This document shows positions 45,240 to 57,350 of a stretch of DNA of 64,000 nucleotides, piece by piece. Positions within the stretch are counted from its first letter, which is position 1. Every line of letters begins with the position of its first letter. The stretch comes from Aurelia coerulea (taxonomy: Eukaryota > Cnidaria > Scyphozoa > Semaeostomeae > Ulmaridae). The translations under genes and the position numbers were made by a program. The notes beneath the pieces are model-generated. The model was not told the origin of the DNA, ran no database searches, and saw only the letters and a list, made by a program, of their open reading frames with translations. The stretch lies in NCBI GenBank assembly GCA_039566865.1, contig CM076952.1:14962501-15026500 (forward strand), written 5' to 3'.

Positions 45240-45607
45240 TATTCAGAGGTCTGGATCCTAATGGTCTGGGGTCTTGGGGTCTTGGCATTTGCCTCAATGA
45301 GTCAGCCTCGTGGCTCACGAAACAAAATGGACGACCGAATAAAAGTTAGACGAGTATTCGTCCAGACCATGGTCCAGACGCAGATAGATCCATATTCCAG
45401 ACCAATATTTGCATTCCAGAGTACTATTCAAACTTTTGCAGTTTCAATTAAAAATAATCAAACCACTTGTAGTTTCAAGTACGCCTGGTTGCGTCTCTCT
45501 CCAAGCTCAAATCGACCATAGCTCGAACTCTAAAACTACTCAACTACAAAACGTCAAAAACTAATTAATCTACATACTCGGTCCAGTCCTCAGCTTTTTC
45601 CACACTC
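45240..45607 (-). repeat. possible BEL/Pao 3' LTR
   Basis: Downstream of the integrase stop on the minus strand, a GCGCGGGGAG purine tract (about 45608-45617) is followed by TGTGGAAAAAGCTGAGG, the expected polypurine tract/LTR start arrangement. No second LTR is in the window, so the far boundary is uncertain. Confidence 0.35.
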
Positions 45608-45703
45608 CCCGCGCGGGAAATGCGATAACACAACGATATCCATAACTACGATAAACTAAACGCGATTAAATACTCAGCAAGCTAAACTACTTTGTACTCA
45701 CGG

Positions 45704-46642
45704 TCAATGAATCATCTCACCAACGTTTTCGTCCAGCATTGTTCTAATCTGAGGCTCTTCATCCTCCTTGATGACCATTGTCCTCCTGCCTTCCGTATTC
45801 TGTTCTGCATCTGCTACCTCAACCGGATAAAGTTTCTTGATCGGTCTTCTAAAATCTGCTACTCTTCCTTTTCTGAAAACTCTCACGACTGCACTACGAA
45901 CGTTTCCATCTTTACCAGCAAGCAACTTTGTCACTCGTCCCAGGTTCCACAACTGACGCAGTCGTTTATCTTCATGTATTGTAACGACGTGACCGACCTT
46001 GATAATTCTATTTTTCAACGATTGTTTTCCAACGTGGAATTCTCGTAAACTGGTCAAATACTCGTGTCTAAATCTATCTCTGAAATGATCCAACAGCTTC
46101 TCTAAATAGCGACTTCGCTTCGACAACGATTTTCGATTTTCGACAACATCGATCTCGCACTCATCTTCTTTACTAGGTTTGTCTAACAAACGGCGACCAC
46201 AAATTAAATGAGAAGGGGTTAGAACCTGTCCCAACTCATCGTACTCGTAAGTGAGGGGTCTACAATTCAGTACTCCCACGATTTCGATTAACTCTGTTAA
46301 CAGTTCCTCGTAAATCAATTTCGCGTTTCGCAAAACTTTCTTCAAACACTTCTTCACTGATTGTACGAGACATTCGTAAAAACCTCCAAACCAGCTCGCA
46401 CGTTCGATAATAAACTTCCAAACAATGTTATTTTCGATTAAAAACGTTTTCAACTTCGCATCCTTAAACGTGCTTCCATTGTCACTTATCACAAATCGCG
46501 GGATTCCTCTCCGAGCTTGAAACCGCTTTAAACCGCGAATCAACGAAAAAGTTTCCAAACTCGGAACGAGCTCTAAATGAATGGCTCGCGTGCTAGCGCA
46601 GGTAATTAGTAATATGTACACTTTATACATTGAACTGTCATC
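45704..46642 (-). pseudogene. BEL/Pao integrase, catalytic core and C-terminus
   Basis: The minus-strand frame contains ITCASTRAIHLELVPSL, then FVISDNGSTF (second catalytic Asp) and, 35 residues on, SWFGGFYECLVQSVKKCL (catalytic Glu). The D-35-E spacing is intact. The C-terminal part ends RRPIKKLYPVEV, the usual BEL/Pao terminus. It is preceded by a hAT-type element that splits the domain. Gag, protease and RT are absent, so this is a 5'-truncated remnant. Confidence 0.85.
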
Positions 46643-47775
46643 ATCAGGGGCGTCGTGGGGCCTGTCTATTAGGGGGGGGGCCAAGGCCCCGATATTTCCG
46701 AAAAATGCATTTTTTTAATTTTGCCCTTTTATCCACTTGTGAGACGCTCGCAGTGGCTAACGGAAAATTTTTGGGTTTATTGGTGTTGTGTTCGGATTAG
46801 GTCCATGTGAACCGCGACGAAGAGATCCTCCTGGGATGAAATCCAACTGTTAAACCTGTCGGAACGAAATTGATATTCGGGTTGCTGAAACAACATGCGA
46901 GCGAAGCGAGCAAAAGGGGGTCCGGGGGCTCGCCCCCGGGAAATTTTTTTGCGATCACACTCTTTACATCGTTAGAAAGTGCCCCTTTTTGTAAAGAAGT
47001 CGCCGCTGAAAGGAGCAGCAGAGCTGGACTGACGGAAGGCTTTCCTGGGAAATTTTCAAAGTAGAACTTAAAAATCACCTAGAAATGGATTGGTTTTTGC
47101 TGTACTTGTATGAAATATAAGCATGATAGCTTGATAACTCTGATAGCTTCTGACATCTTCATTTCTTTAAATCTTCTTTTCCATAAGCTTGACTTTCAGA
47201 GCCCTTTTCAGTGAAAAAGGAAACAATTTGGGGCTGAAGCGAAAATATCTTGTGTGAAAAGAAAATGGTTTTTATTTTTGGTGGAAATGAATAATAACTA
47301 TCTATCAGTCATGAAAAACCTCTCCGTGATGTACAGCAGTATTTCATCAACGTAACTTGTTAAGTGCCATCTTCAAATGTATACTTCAGACGTACCTGTT
47401 TAAATCAACTTTATCTTCCGAAGCAATTTGCTTTTTCTGAAAGGTCTGCATACAAAACTTACATACGCCTTGTTTTGAATTTTTGAGGCTCTGGCACTCT
47501 CTGATACGCAGTGTGTGTAAACTGCTCTGCTAAAACCAGAACTAATATGTGGAAAATATCTACCGGAATGCAACGAAGAGGGCAAGTGTTGTAGCTATGG
47601 GTTGTAGGAAGATGTGAAAGTAATGCACACAATCTGAATCGATCAAATGAACAGTATTAGCCCAAGACAAAGTCAGTGGTTTTCCGACGAAACATTAAAA
47701 TTTCCGAAAAATCCAACGATTTGAATTTTAGGGTGGGCCATGGCCCCCCCTGCCCCCCGGCCACGACGCCCCTGG
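46643..47775. mobile_element. hAT-type element inside BEL/Pao integrase
   Basis: CTGTCATC at 46635-46642 and 47776-47783 is an exact 8-bp duplication. Inverted ends CAGGGGCGTCGTGGGGCC and GGCCACGACGCCCCTG. The interior has GCGAGCGAAGCGAGC and a GGGGGCTCGCCCCC hairpin. No transposase. The same terminal sequence occurs, truncated, at 59945-59963. Confidence 0.87.
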
Positions 47776-48003
47776 CTGTCATCTCCGTAAATATTCTTCA
47801 CGTAAAGGGGCCCTGCGAAGTCTACCCCGATCTTATAAATCGCATACTCAACATCTACTCGAAACTCAGGCAATGGTGGCTGTGGAGGAGCATCGTAGCT
47901 TTTACCTTGGACCCTTTTGCAAACTGTGCAACGGGTAACGAATCTCTTAATCTTTTGCCTCCCTTTCACAATCCAAAAATTTGAACACAATTCAGTCAGC
48001 CTA
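47776..48003 (-). pseudogene. BEL/Pao integrase N-terminal zinc domain
   Basis: The minus-strand frame SNFWIVKGRQKIKRFVTRC..CKRVQGKSY is the HHCC-type zinc region (its His pair is lost upstream), then GVDFAGPLYVK with the first catalytic Asp, ending at the hAT target site. It continues in frame with 45704-46642 across the insertion. Upstream (higher coordinates) the element is replaced by unrelated DNA. Confidence 0.8.
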
Positions 48004-48244
48004 TTTGTTTGTTATCCAAAACCAAGAATTTGACATGAAATTCGTATGATTTGAGACAAGTTTCTTAAAGAGATTTGAACAGTTTATGCCCTCACTTTCT
48101 AGACAGTGCTATATCAAGTACATTCCAAGTAATAAAAATACAACAAACCAGCGAAAATATAACGAAGATGTATTTCAAATTTTCTCAGCAAAACAGGTAG
48201 CATTTCTGATATTTGAGTTTGGTAGAAAGAGTTTCTAATTGAAA

Positions 48245-49307
48245 AATGTGTACTTCTAATTGAAAAATGGGTCCTCTGCTATTCCTAATTTATATAAATG
48301 ACTTACCAAACTCTTCTAAGCTATCATCTTTCTTCTTATTTGCTGATGACACCAATATTTATTTTGAATCTGATGATCTCGCAAGATTGACCAAAAAAGT
48401 CAATAAGGAACTAAATAAAGTCAAATCCTGGCTTGATTGTAACAAACTTGCACTAAATATTGACAAAGCAAATTTTGTATTCTTCCATTCACCTAGAAAG
48501 AAGTTGCCAGACTTAATAAACCTCAGATTTGGCAAGAAAAGTATTAAAAGGACTAAATATGTCAAGTTTTTGGGTGTACTTGTTGATGAGCATCTCTCCT
48601 GGAAACACCACATCAGTGAACTTCGTAAAAAACTTTCCAGAACAAGTGGACTTTTCTTCAAACTTAGACATTATGTTCCATTGCCTACTCTTGTCTGCTT
48701 GTATAATACACTTTTTTCATCTTTTCTTAACTATGGTATTACCGTCTGGGGTCTTACTTTGGACACTTACCTTCATCCATTATTTCTTCTCCAAAAGAAA
48801 ATTCTGAGATGCATAAGATTCTAACCATTTACTGCCCCATCTGCACCTTTATTTCATTCATTAAAAATATTAAAACTTGAAGATATGATCCACTTAAATA
48901 TTCTAACATTTGTCTTTAAAGCCATCAATAAACTGTCACCAATCTACTTCCATAACTATTTCAGTTTTCACTCCAAACTCTTCTACCCATAGGTTTGGAA
49001 CTCGTCAGGCCACCAGAGGGGATCTATTCCTTTCTCTAAAAAGGACCACACTCTATGGACTCAAAACAGTTCAATATTTTGGCTCTAAATTGTGGAATAC
49101 TCTTCCACTTTTCATACGTGTTGCTGGTTCTATTTCAAGTTTTCGCTCTAAACTAAAAGCTCATTTCATTGACTCATATGTCTAATTTGAAAAATTGTTG
49201 AGGTTCATCTGGTTTTGTTTTATTTATAATTGTTTTTAGTTTCTTTGTTTTTATGGGGGGGCTCTCTCTCGATTAGTTTACCTATTTAGAGAGCTCCTCC
49301 TTAGTCG
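48245..49307 (+). mobile_element. LINE 3' fragment with RT palm and thumb
   Basis: 48267-48824: PLLFLIYINDLPNSS, FLFADDTNIYF (catalytic FADD kept), then WKHHISELRKKLSRTSG and LFSSFLNYG..VWGL to a stop. The downstream frame resumes by shift near 48990 (LYGLKTVQYFGSKLWNTLPLF) and ends at 49185. The 3' UTR has GGGGGGGCTCTCTCTCGATT and its partner AGAGAGCTCCTCC. Same family as the minus-strand fragment at 23255-24205. The 5' side has a 19-bp tandem CTTCTAATTGAAAAATG. Its 3' end abuts the truncated gene at 49313. Confidence 0.8.
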
Positions 49308-49312
49308 GATAA

Positions 49313-52092
49313 ATGTAAAGTGTCTCTCCTTGTTTGCATATTTCCATAGAATGGGAAGAACTGTTTGTTGAATTATATGATTGCTCATTTCATTGTAGGT
49401 GCAAGTTGGAATCTTGAGGTTACGGAAATCAAACATACAATCCCTGATCATGCAAGTGATGTCATTCAAAGCACTGGTAGCAGTTTCGAAGGATGGGTCA
49501 TTCAAGAAAGCAGATTCATAGCTTTTGAACAGCCATAATGTCAGATCTGACTTTTTTGCAAAATGCAAACTAACACCATCCTTTTTAAGCAACTGAACAG
49601 GCTTACTTGACTCAGACATAGCAACTTGCATGCCAGTAGACTGTAGTAAGAGCTCAGACATAACCTCAACTTGTTTTGCAGCGTTGTTAAGAGCAGCCCT
49701 TTGCTGCCTTTTTGTAATTGCCCTGGGGACAGTTAACACTTCTGAAAATTTTGGATTCTGTAGACGCCATCCACCAGGCTGTGTTATTTTTACAGAAACA
49801 AACTTGTCAACCCTGTCCTTTCCAATTTATCTTACATTTGATAGTTCTAAATTGACAACATCAGTGTTTGAATGTAAAGCAAACATTTCTGTTGGTTCAA
49901 AATCGTCCATAGCTGCATTAACACGAAGCCTCTCAAAAATTTTGCTCAAACCCCTTTGCCAACATGCTCGCAATCGTACAAATGAGTCTGCCCTGAATTG
50001 ATGTTTGGATGGCTTTGCTTTAAAATTATTGATGTCTAATTCTTCCTTTAAATTGCTATGGCACTGCTCTCTTTCCTGGATCATGGATGCTTTGTTTAGC
50101 ACATTTTGTACTGGACCAAGTTTAAAGCAGTTCTTTGCACTGTTATTAAACAAAGCTTCCAGATTCTGGTCTTGCGGTCTGCAATGCCCTGGTTCAGATG
50201 ATTTGTTTGAAACCCACAAGGTTCTTATCGCGGTTTCTTCAAATGGTCTCAGAAGTTCCATGTCACGAATATGATAGCAGAGAGCAGGGCCATAGTTTAT
50301 GCCTCTTGCAGTGAATTGTAAGGGGATAATAATCTTGGTAAAGAGCATATCTAGATCAAAATCTCCATGTTTTTGCGCTTCTAAAAGTCCAAGTACAGAA
50401 AGTCCTTCTTCAAACAGTCAATTCACGCTGGTATTTTGCATTTTTCTTACAGAATTTCCATGCCTCTTCAATTTCAGCATTGTTGATTGATATTGCTTCA
50501 CAATCAGTTTTTTCATTTTCATATTTCAAATAAGCTAGCAGCAATTCAGTTATCCCAGCCACTACATAATGATAATAAAACTGATTGGAAGAGTCAAAGT
50601 CTTTCATAGATAGTAAATACTGGACTTTACAAGCACTTGGACTATCTAGAAACGCAGCTGCATGTTTCTCAAGATGGAACTTCCCATATCTCTTCATCAG
50701 CTTGTCATGCAGGTTTGCTAGCTTGTGAAATGAACCAAGAAAAATGGATGAAATCCATGCATAACGCAAAGGGTGCAAATGGAGAAGTTGATCTAGATGT
50801 GCCCATACCTGATAATCAGCCCCAAAAACTATCGCTTTTGATGTTGGCGGATAGTCAATCCAGCTGAAAGGATGATCAAGCAATGATACAAAGGAGAACT
50901 TCCACAGGAAATCTTCTGTAGTTAATGTGCAAAATCCAGTTGATATATTTTCAGGACTCAATGTACTTTTCAAATGATGTTTCTCTGGGAGCATACTGTG
51001 AATTGATACTAAATTTTCCTCTAGTTGTTTTCTTTCAATTGCATTGACTTTTACACACTCAACTAGAAATTTGTTAAAATTTGCCAGGACGTTTTGCAAA
51101 CTGTTTTGACCTGTTGTTTTCTCAATTATATCTTTTGCTCTCTCAAAGTTCTTGATTGCTACATCAAATTTCTTGTTTGCAGCTAATATTACAGCTAGCT
51201 GATTTAAGGCAGTGGCATGAATGCTATGGCAACTAGGTAATTTTGTGGCTGTAGTGCAGCAAAGTTCTGCTTTCTCCAGAGCTGCAGTAAACTTGCCCTG
51301 GCAAGCAATAACACAACTTGTGAGGCTATGTGCACAGATGGAATGATGTGTGTCAATTATGTCACCCTCTTGAAGTGCTACAACAGCGAGTATATCAATA
51401 CAATGCTGCGCTGAGCCTAACTGAATACTGCAGTTTGCTGCATTGATCAACAAAGAATTGCAAAGCTGTCTTAGGGAGACAGAATTGAACTTGACAAAAA
51501 GAGATGATGAAATTTCTTGAAGCTCGAGAATATTACAGTAAGCATCTATCAAAAGTGTCCTTGACTTAGCTACAAAGCCCTGTTTCCTTAGCAATTCAGC
51601 ATGGATAATGGAAAAAATTATCTTGTCAGCTTCTGAAGAAACAGATGGCTGTTTGTTAACATGCTCTACAACAGACTCAATCAAGTTTGTTGCGATAAAA
51701 ACACCATCTTTTTTATCTTTTAGTTTCTCAACAATAATTGTGATGATCTTTCTCAAGGATTGTTCGTTGTCTGAAATTTTGACAGGATCAGATTTTAACA
51801 ATGGGTTGTCAACAAAACCCCATGGTATAAAATACAACGGGGACAGTGACAGCTCATTCTGATCATTAGCAAATCTTGTCTCTTGATTGAATAGACTAGA
51901 TGCAAACAAGAAAGATGATGTAGCAATACTGGGGATGTAACATAGCTCATTGAGACCATAATCATTTGATGTTAAATCCAACAATTTTTTGACATCATTA
52001 ATGTTTGATGAACACAATTTTTCCATCCTTAGGTATACAGTGTTTGATGTAGGAAAAACTGTTTCTCTTTGCAGTAATCTTTCTGAGGGCAT
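49313..52092 (-). pseudogene. long intronless protein gene of unknown family, broken
   Basis: Minus strand: 560 open codons from ATG 52092, then a shift by one base near 50408-50415. The second frame is open from about 50415 to an in-frame TAA at 49827-49829 and continues in that same frame to about 49313, where LINE sequence replaces the 3' end. So one frame of ~920 codons was broken by one frameshift and one stop. Residues about 160-340 show alternating helical repeats with small residues (AHSLTSCVIACQGKFTAALE, ALNQLAVILAANKKFDVAIK) that look like TPR units. The later part has Trp/His-rich segments (WAHLDQLLHLHPLRYAW, GINYGPALCYHIRDMELLRP). I do not recognise the family; a loose parallel to cnidarian DUF6589-type proteins is only a guess. 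The frame is open five prime to 52137, so an upstream exon is possible. Codon use is gene-like. Confidence 0.6.
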
Positions 52093-52137
52093 GTCTAGGT
52101 GATCAATTGTCAGTGGTGGGATGTTTGTATCTATATT

Positions 52138-52539
52138 CTATATTATTAAAACGTGAAGCGAATTTTGTGTGGCGTAAAACTCGAGCACAGTTCCGCTGAT
52201 CCTCGCGAAACTTTCCAAATATCTTCGTCTTCTCTCTACGGGGTGCAATAGAGATTTTGTTTTCTCAAATTCGCCCCCAAATCAGGGTAAGGGGCGAATT
52301 CGGTGACATCAAAGGATTGGCGGAATCCCTCTCAGTTTTCTGTGTACAAGAGAATGATCTTTAGACATATCACAATTGCCGGACCAATTATGATAGATTG
52401 GAGCCATAGAAATGATTGGAGCTTTATTTTACTCAGACTCTCTTTTTAAAGGAGGAGAAGGCAGAGTTATACAGATCGACTTATTTTTCCAGCATAAATT
52501 TTGTTGGCCCGAGAGGAGAGTATAGGAGAGGTTTGAATG
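52138..52539. other. no feature seen
   Basis: Sequence upstream of the broken gene. A short inverted pair AATTCGCCCC/GGGGCGAATT (about 52268-52300) is the only structure. Confidence 0.4.
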
Positions 52540-52650
52540 AGAAAGGGAGACCATTCTTAGCCAAGGGGGGAAACTCTTCATATACGCAGATGGGTCTTCA
52601 TATACGCCGAGGAATTTTCAGGAAACCCACAAAATATCAGTTTAGCTTTA
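52540..52650. repeat. 110-bp direct repeat, copy 1
   Basis: Matches 54820-54930 at about 90% or better, including CTTCATATACGCAGATGGGT and CGCCGAGGAATTTTCAGGAA. Too short and without TG..CA ends for an LTR. The pair may be parts of a longer dispersed repeat. Confidence 0.8.
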
Positions 52651-52685
52651 TTTTTGATGATTTTTCAAGAATTTCAGTGAATTGT

Positions 52686-52741
52686 GCAGTGGCGTAGCCA
52701 GGGTAAATTAACCAAGAACGTTGGAATGAAGGGTCTATTAA
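52686..52741. mobile_element. orphan hAT-type left end
   Basis: CAGTGGCGTAGCCAGGG is a typical hAT-type terminus in invertebrate genomes. It continues to the TTAA where the next element inserted and probably beyond 54397, but no right end was found before 55165. Confidence 0.45.
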
Positions 52742-54392
52742 GGTAGGATACCTATGAAATTTGACAAAAAAAGCAATTCCTCAAAAAAAGATTTATTATT
52801 TTTTTCATGGGAGATAAATGACTTGTTGAATTGTTCTCGAAGTTTCTTTTGGCCTAGAATGTAACATTTTGGAAAAAGGACAACTTTTTTCAATAGTCCT
52901 ATGTTTTTATTTCCTTAGATACGGCCTTAGCAACGGAATTTTGGGTTTTATTTCTTAATTTTTCTTTTTTATCACCCCCAAAACAGTCCCCAACGGATGC
53001 ATAGTTGGACCCTACCACCTTAAAAGGCTGTTTAACCACCTTATAACCAAAACGAGGCTGGGAATAACCCGGTTTGTCTTGCTGTGAACTTCACCATATA
53101 ATTTCAAAATGTTGAGAATTCAAATATCAAAATCATGGAAATCGTTTTGCAAAGAGTTCTGGAATAGTTGATTCCGATGAAAGTGTAAAGGATCAGCTTG
53201 GCATTTCAGAGAATCAACAGGGAACTGCTGATGCACCTCCAGATAGTCGAGAAGATTAGGCCATCGTGCTTGACAGCTTGATGGGCCTAAGCCTTTTATT
53301 GATGATTGAGAATCCAGGGATTGAAATGGAATGATACCTGAGCAACTGGATCTTGATAGAGAATGATTTCAATTTATTTATTCATCTTCCAAGCTGCAAG
53401 CACTTCTCAATAAATCTGCAAAATGGCAGAACCTGCATGCAATAGATGCATGCAATTCATCTATGACTATCAAATCAAAAGTTGATTTATCTCCAGGAAG
53501 TTTTGGATTTTGTCATAACAACAATGGAAGTCTCTTGTGATATCTGTAATATTTTGAAATGTTTAAGATGGTGGAGATTGCAGTGTTGTTTATGGCATGA
53601 ATGAATGATGGTACAGCAAACAATTACAAATGTGATGATTGATACATATGGCTCTTCTTGATGTAAGAGCAACAGAAGCATTTCCGGAAAAGAAAAAGAG
53701 TTCGTTTGCGTATGGGCGATAAAAAAAATGACACAAAAATGAGAAGAAAACAGCCCAGGGGAGTTAAATAAGGACTGGAATGACATTTTTGCAGATAGAG
53801 AAGGAGAATCATATGCTGCAGGAAAGTTTTGAAACACTGACTTGTCCATAGATCTGTAACAACCACTTTTGACACTTAAAAAATTTATTGTAAACTTTGC
53901 GAAATTACCCTCATTTTACGTTTTGGACCTAAATATTTCAAAATCAGTTATACCTATTTAGATCAAATCTTTTGCATTATGTTATTGACAGTATTGTCTT
54001 TGGTGTCCACTAAAACCAGATCTATCAGATAAGACTAACTTTCTTTATTTCTCATATGAAAATCTATGAAAAAGTACATTTCCAAACGTACTACCTTAAA
54101 AGTGATTACAAAAATTAAAAAAATTTTTTTTCTTAGTAGAGACCAAACAGTAGACTCATACCACTTGTAAGAATCAATTTGCAGTCTTTTATAATGAGTA
54201 GGCAATGAAATATTGCTGCCACAAGCAACGTACTGTTTTCGTGTTTTTATGTTGCCATGGCAACATCTGTAGGCCATTTTGAAATATTTGTGGCAAAATT
54301 TCATGTAATTTTGTATGCCCTATCTGAATCACTGACATAGGTCTGTCTATCTGGTCCCAGAGAGAATTTCATTTTTTCATAGGTATCCTACC
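52742..54392. mobile_element. TTAA-target element, GGTAGGATACC ends, 1.65 kb
   Basis: TTAA at 52738-52741 and 54393-54396. Inverted ends GGTAGGATACCTATGAAA and TTTTCATAGGTATCCTACC, about 22 bp. The ends are unlike the CCC-starting piggyBac-like family in this window; TTAA with purine-rich ends also occurs in Kolobok. The interior has no supported gene (the minus frame 53487-53849 shows no domain). Confidence 0.7.
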
Positions 54393-54424
54393 TTAACCCA
54401 GGGGAAATTTTTGAGGACGCGTCT

Positions 54425-54720
54425 TTTATTTTGGCTTAGAACAGCTCTCCTGACCTCATGTTTGCCAGTGCTAGAGTGGCAACTTTGAAAAATGTGTAAT
54501 AATTTCATATGAATCACCACAATCTTCAGAAAAAGTTTGAGTAAATATTCTTTTGGTTGGCTCAGAATGCCTCTCTCGATCCAATTTTTGCTAATGCTAA
54601 AATGAAAAATATTACAATTTCGTGACATTTCTTACATGAATTAACATCAGTTACAAACTTTTCGGAAAATCAACCTTTACGTTGGCTTAGAACCACTCTC
54701 CCAGCCTTGCAAATTCAATT
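54425..54720. repeat. degenerate tandem repeat, unit about 124 bp
   Basis: Blocks starting near 54428, 54551 and 54673 share TTGGCTTAGAAC.(A/G)CTCTC, a GCTA(G/A)..TG(G/A)..A segment and ATTTC.TATGAAT. Strongly diverged. Confidence 0.45.
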
Positions 54721-54819
54721 TCCCAATATTCTTATCTTTTGAAATAACCATCCTCAACTTTTGCTCAAAGCTTCTTCCAAACCAGGTGTGTGGGTGTGCA
54801 GTATTTTTGTATCTCTGGA

Positions 54820-54930
54820 GAAAGGAAGACCATTCTTAGCCCAGGGGGGGAAACTCTTCATATACACAGATGGGTCTTCATATACGCCGAGGAATTTTCA
54901 GGAAACCCAACAAATATCGGTTTAGCTTCA
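54820..54930. repeat. 110-bp direct repeat, copy 2
   Basis: Partner of 52540-52650, same orientation, 2.28 kb away. Confidence 0.8.
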
Positions 54931-55274
54931 TTACAACCAAAAAAAGCAGCTCATTTTATACCTTGACATCTGTAAACGAGCATAAAAGATCTGGAAACAG
55001 TGCAAATTGAGACCAGGATTGTCAAATATTTGATGACCAAAAATATCGAAAACATAATTTTAGTTTATTTGGACCCAAGAATATCACTTTCAGCAATATT
55101 CTGACCCAAAAATATCGACTTACACCCCCGTATGTGCATGTGCTGAGTGCCCCCCCTGGGCTATCCCTCGATGTATCAGAGAATGAATTTCATCCAAGGG
55201 TAGACTTTTATCAAAGAATGAATTTTATCTAAAGATGAATTTTATTGACTCAATTTAATTCTATATTTTAGTAA

Positions 55275-56441
55275 ATTTGTCGACTGGCTGCAGAAAGTGG
55301 GTGATCTGGGTGATTCGGGTGAACCAGGTATTTTAGTACTGAAGAGACAGAAAGAGAGAGTCACTGAGAAAAAATAAATTTATCGACTGGCTGGAGAAAG
55401 TGGGTGATCTGGGTGATTCGGGTGAACCAGGTATTTTAGTACTGAAGAGACAGAAAGAGAGAGTCACTGAGAAAAAATAAATTTATCGACTGGCTGGAGA
55501 AAGTGGGTGATCTGGGTGATTCGGGTGAACCAGGGATTTCAGCACTGAAGAGACACAGAGAGAGTCACTGAGAAAAAATAAATTTGTCGACTGGCTGCAG
55601 AAAGTGGGTGATTTGGGTGATTCGGGTGAACCAGGTATTTTAGTACTGAAGAGACAGAGAGAGAGTCACTGAGAAAAAATAAATTTGTCCACTGGCTGCA
55701 GAAAGTGGGTGATCTGGGTGATTCGGGCGAACCAGGTATTTTAGTACTGAAGAGACAGAAAGAGAGTCACTGAGAAAAAATAAATTTATCGACTGGCTGG
55801 AGAAAGTGGGTGATCTGGGTGATTCGGGTGAACCAGGGATTTCAGTACTGAAGAGACACAGAGAGAGTCACTGAGAAAAAATAAATTTGCCGACTGGCTG
55901 CAGAAAGTGGGTGATCTGGGTGATTCGGGTGAACCAGGTATTTTAGTACTGAAGACACAGAGAGAGAGTCGCTGAGAAAAAATAAATTTATCGACTGGCT
56001 GCAGAAAGTGGGTGATCTGGGTGATTCGGGTGAACCAGGTATTTTAGTACTGAAGACACAGAGAGAGAGTCGCTGAGAAAAAATAAATTTATCGACTGGC
56101 TGGAGAAAGTGGGTGATCTGGGTGATTCGGGTGAACCAGGTATTTTAGTACTGAAGAGACAGAGAGAGAGTCACTGAGAAAAAATAAATTTGTCCACTGG
56201 CTGGAGAAAGTGGGTGATCTGGGTGATTCGGGTGAACCAGGTATTTTAGTACTGAAGACACACAGAGAGAGTCACTGAGAAAAAATAAATTTGTCGACTG
56301 GCTGGAGAAAGTGGGTGATCTGGGTGATTCGGGTGAACCAGGGATTTTAGTACTGAAGAGACAGAGAGAGAGTCACTGAGAAAAAATAAATTTGTCGACT
56401 GGCTGGAGAAAGTGGGTGATCTGGGTGATTCGGGTGAACCA
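55275..56441 (+). repeat. 101-bp satellite array, left arm
   Basis: Eleven full units plus a partial one. Unit starts at 55275, 55378, 55481, then every 101 bp from 55582 to 56390. The first two spacings are 103 because of an extra AG pair in the GAGA run. Each unit contains TCGACTGGCTG, GTGGGTGATCTGGGTGATTC, AGTACTGAAGAGACAG and a poly-A run. Adjacent units are nearly identical. Confidence 0.95.
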
Positions 56442-57087
56442 TTTCTTGTCTTTTAGTAACTTTTTACAGACTTCTTTTTCAGAGATATTGTGTGATATGT
56501 AAGTGTAATTTATTTTGCACTGTATATATTGCCTTAATTAATGTTTCGGCGGAAACATGGTTTTTATAAATTTGACAGTGGTTTCATAAATTCATTCATT
56601 CAGCCCAGTTGTCTTTTCGTCGTGTTTTCCTTTTTACGTGTTCTAGATTGTAGCATATTGCAACGTCGGTACCTTTTTCTAGATTCCCACCATTCCGGAT
56701 TTGCTAGCACCATATCGCAGGTGCAAGGAGTTATATGTAATGAATAACATTAAGCCTTTCGTACAGCATCCTGTACGGTACCACGTTAGGACAATACTGT
56801 TTTCCAATTTCAACTACAAGACGTACCTCCTAATTTCATTGCCGCAATGCGCCAGATATTCGCTACCGACAGGATAATCATCCTATCATCATTTTGTTTG
56901 GGGGTATGTCGAATGACAACCTGCTGAATATTTGAGAGGTCGTAAATAGGGACTGTAGAGCTGGATAGCTTAGGGAAGCTTTAGCCCCCTCCCCCAAGTA
57001 CTTCAAAAAGATAGTTTTTTAGCTTTTTGACGATTATGTTTATATGATCAAATACGGCCATTCATTTTTATCACTAAATATAAGAGG
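56442..57087. other. no feature seen
   Basis: AT-rich interior of the foldback next to the left array. The frame at 56541-56747 is short and unsupported. Confidence 0.4.
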
Positions 57088-57089
57088 TA

Positions 57090-57350
57090 CACCTATTTGT
57101 TTATAAGAAACTGTCCATAAGATACTCAACTCTCAGATGATCAAAAAAGATAAGAAACCCCAGCACTGGGAAAATATAACTTTAAAAGCTATTTATTTTG
57201 AAAAAGGGGGTCCTTAACATGTTAACATCTTTTACCTTATTTTCACTCGTTTCCTATTTCATGCGACTGGAAAGTTAGACTCTTTTTTGTAAGAATATTG
57301 TTTATAAGAATACTCAGGCTCAGAACCGTCCAATGTTTTTAAAGAATATC
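57090..57350. mobile_element. TTTCTTATAAGAAAC-type element, truncated
   Basis: TA at 57088-57089, then CACCTATTTGTTTATAAGAAAC and the family interior (CAACTCTCAGAT, CCCCAGCACTGGGAA, TTTCACTCGTTTCCT). It fades out near 57350 with no right end. Confidence 0.6.

Noticed and set aside
45261..45521. 86-codon plus frame
   Set aside because: Falls in the probable BEL/Pao LTR on the opposite strand.
53487..53849. 120-codon minus frame in the TTAA element
   Set aside because: No family resemblance; shifts and overlaps with another frame.
52540..54930. pair of direct repeats as solo LTRs of a retroelement
   Set aside because: 110 bp, no TG..CA ends, no primer site, no coding sequence between them, and the interval is mostly a TTAA element.
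55275..56441. CRISPR-like array
   Set aside because: Units are head-to-tail without spacers and the genome is eukaryotic; this is a satellite.
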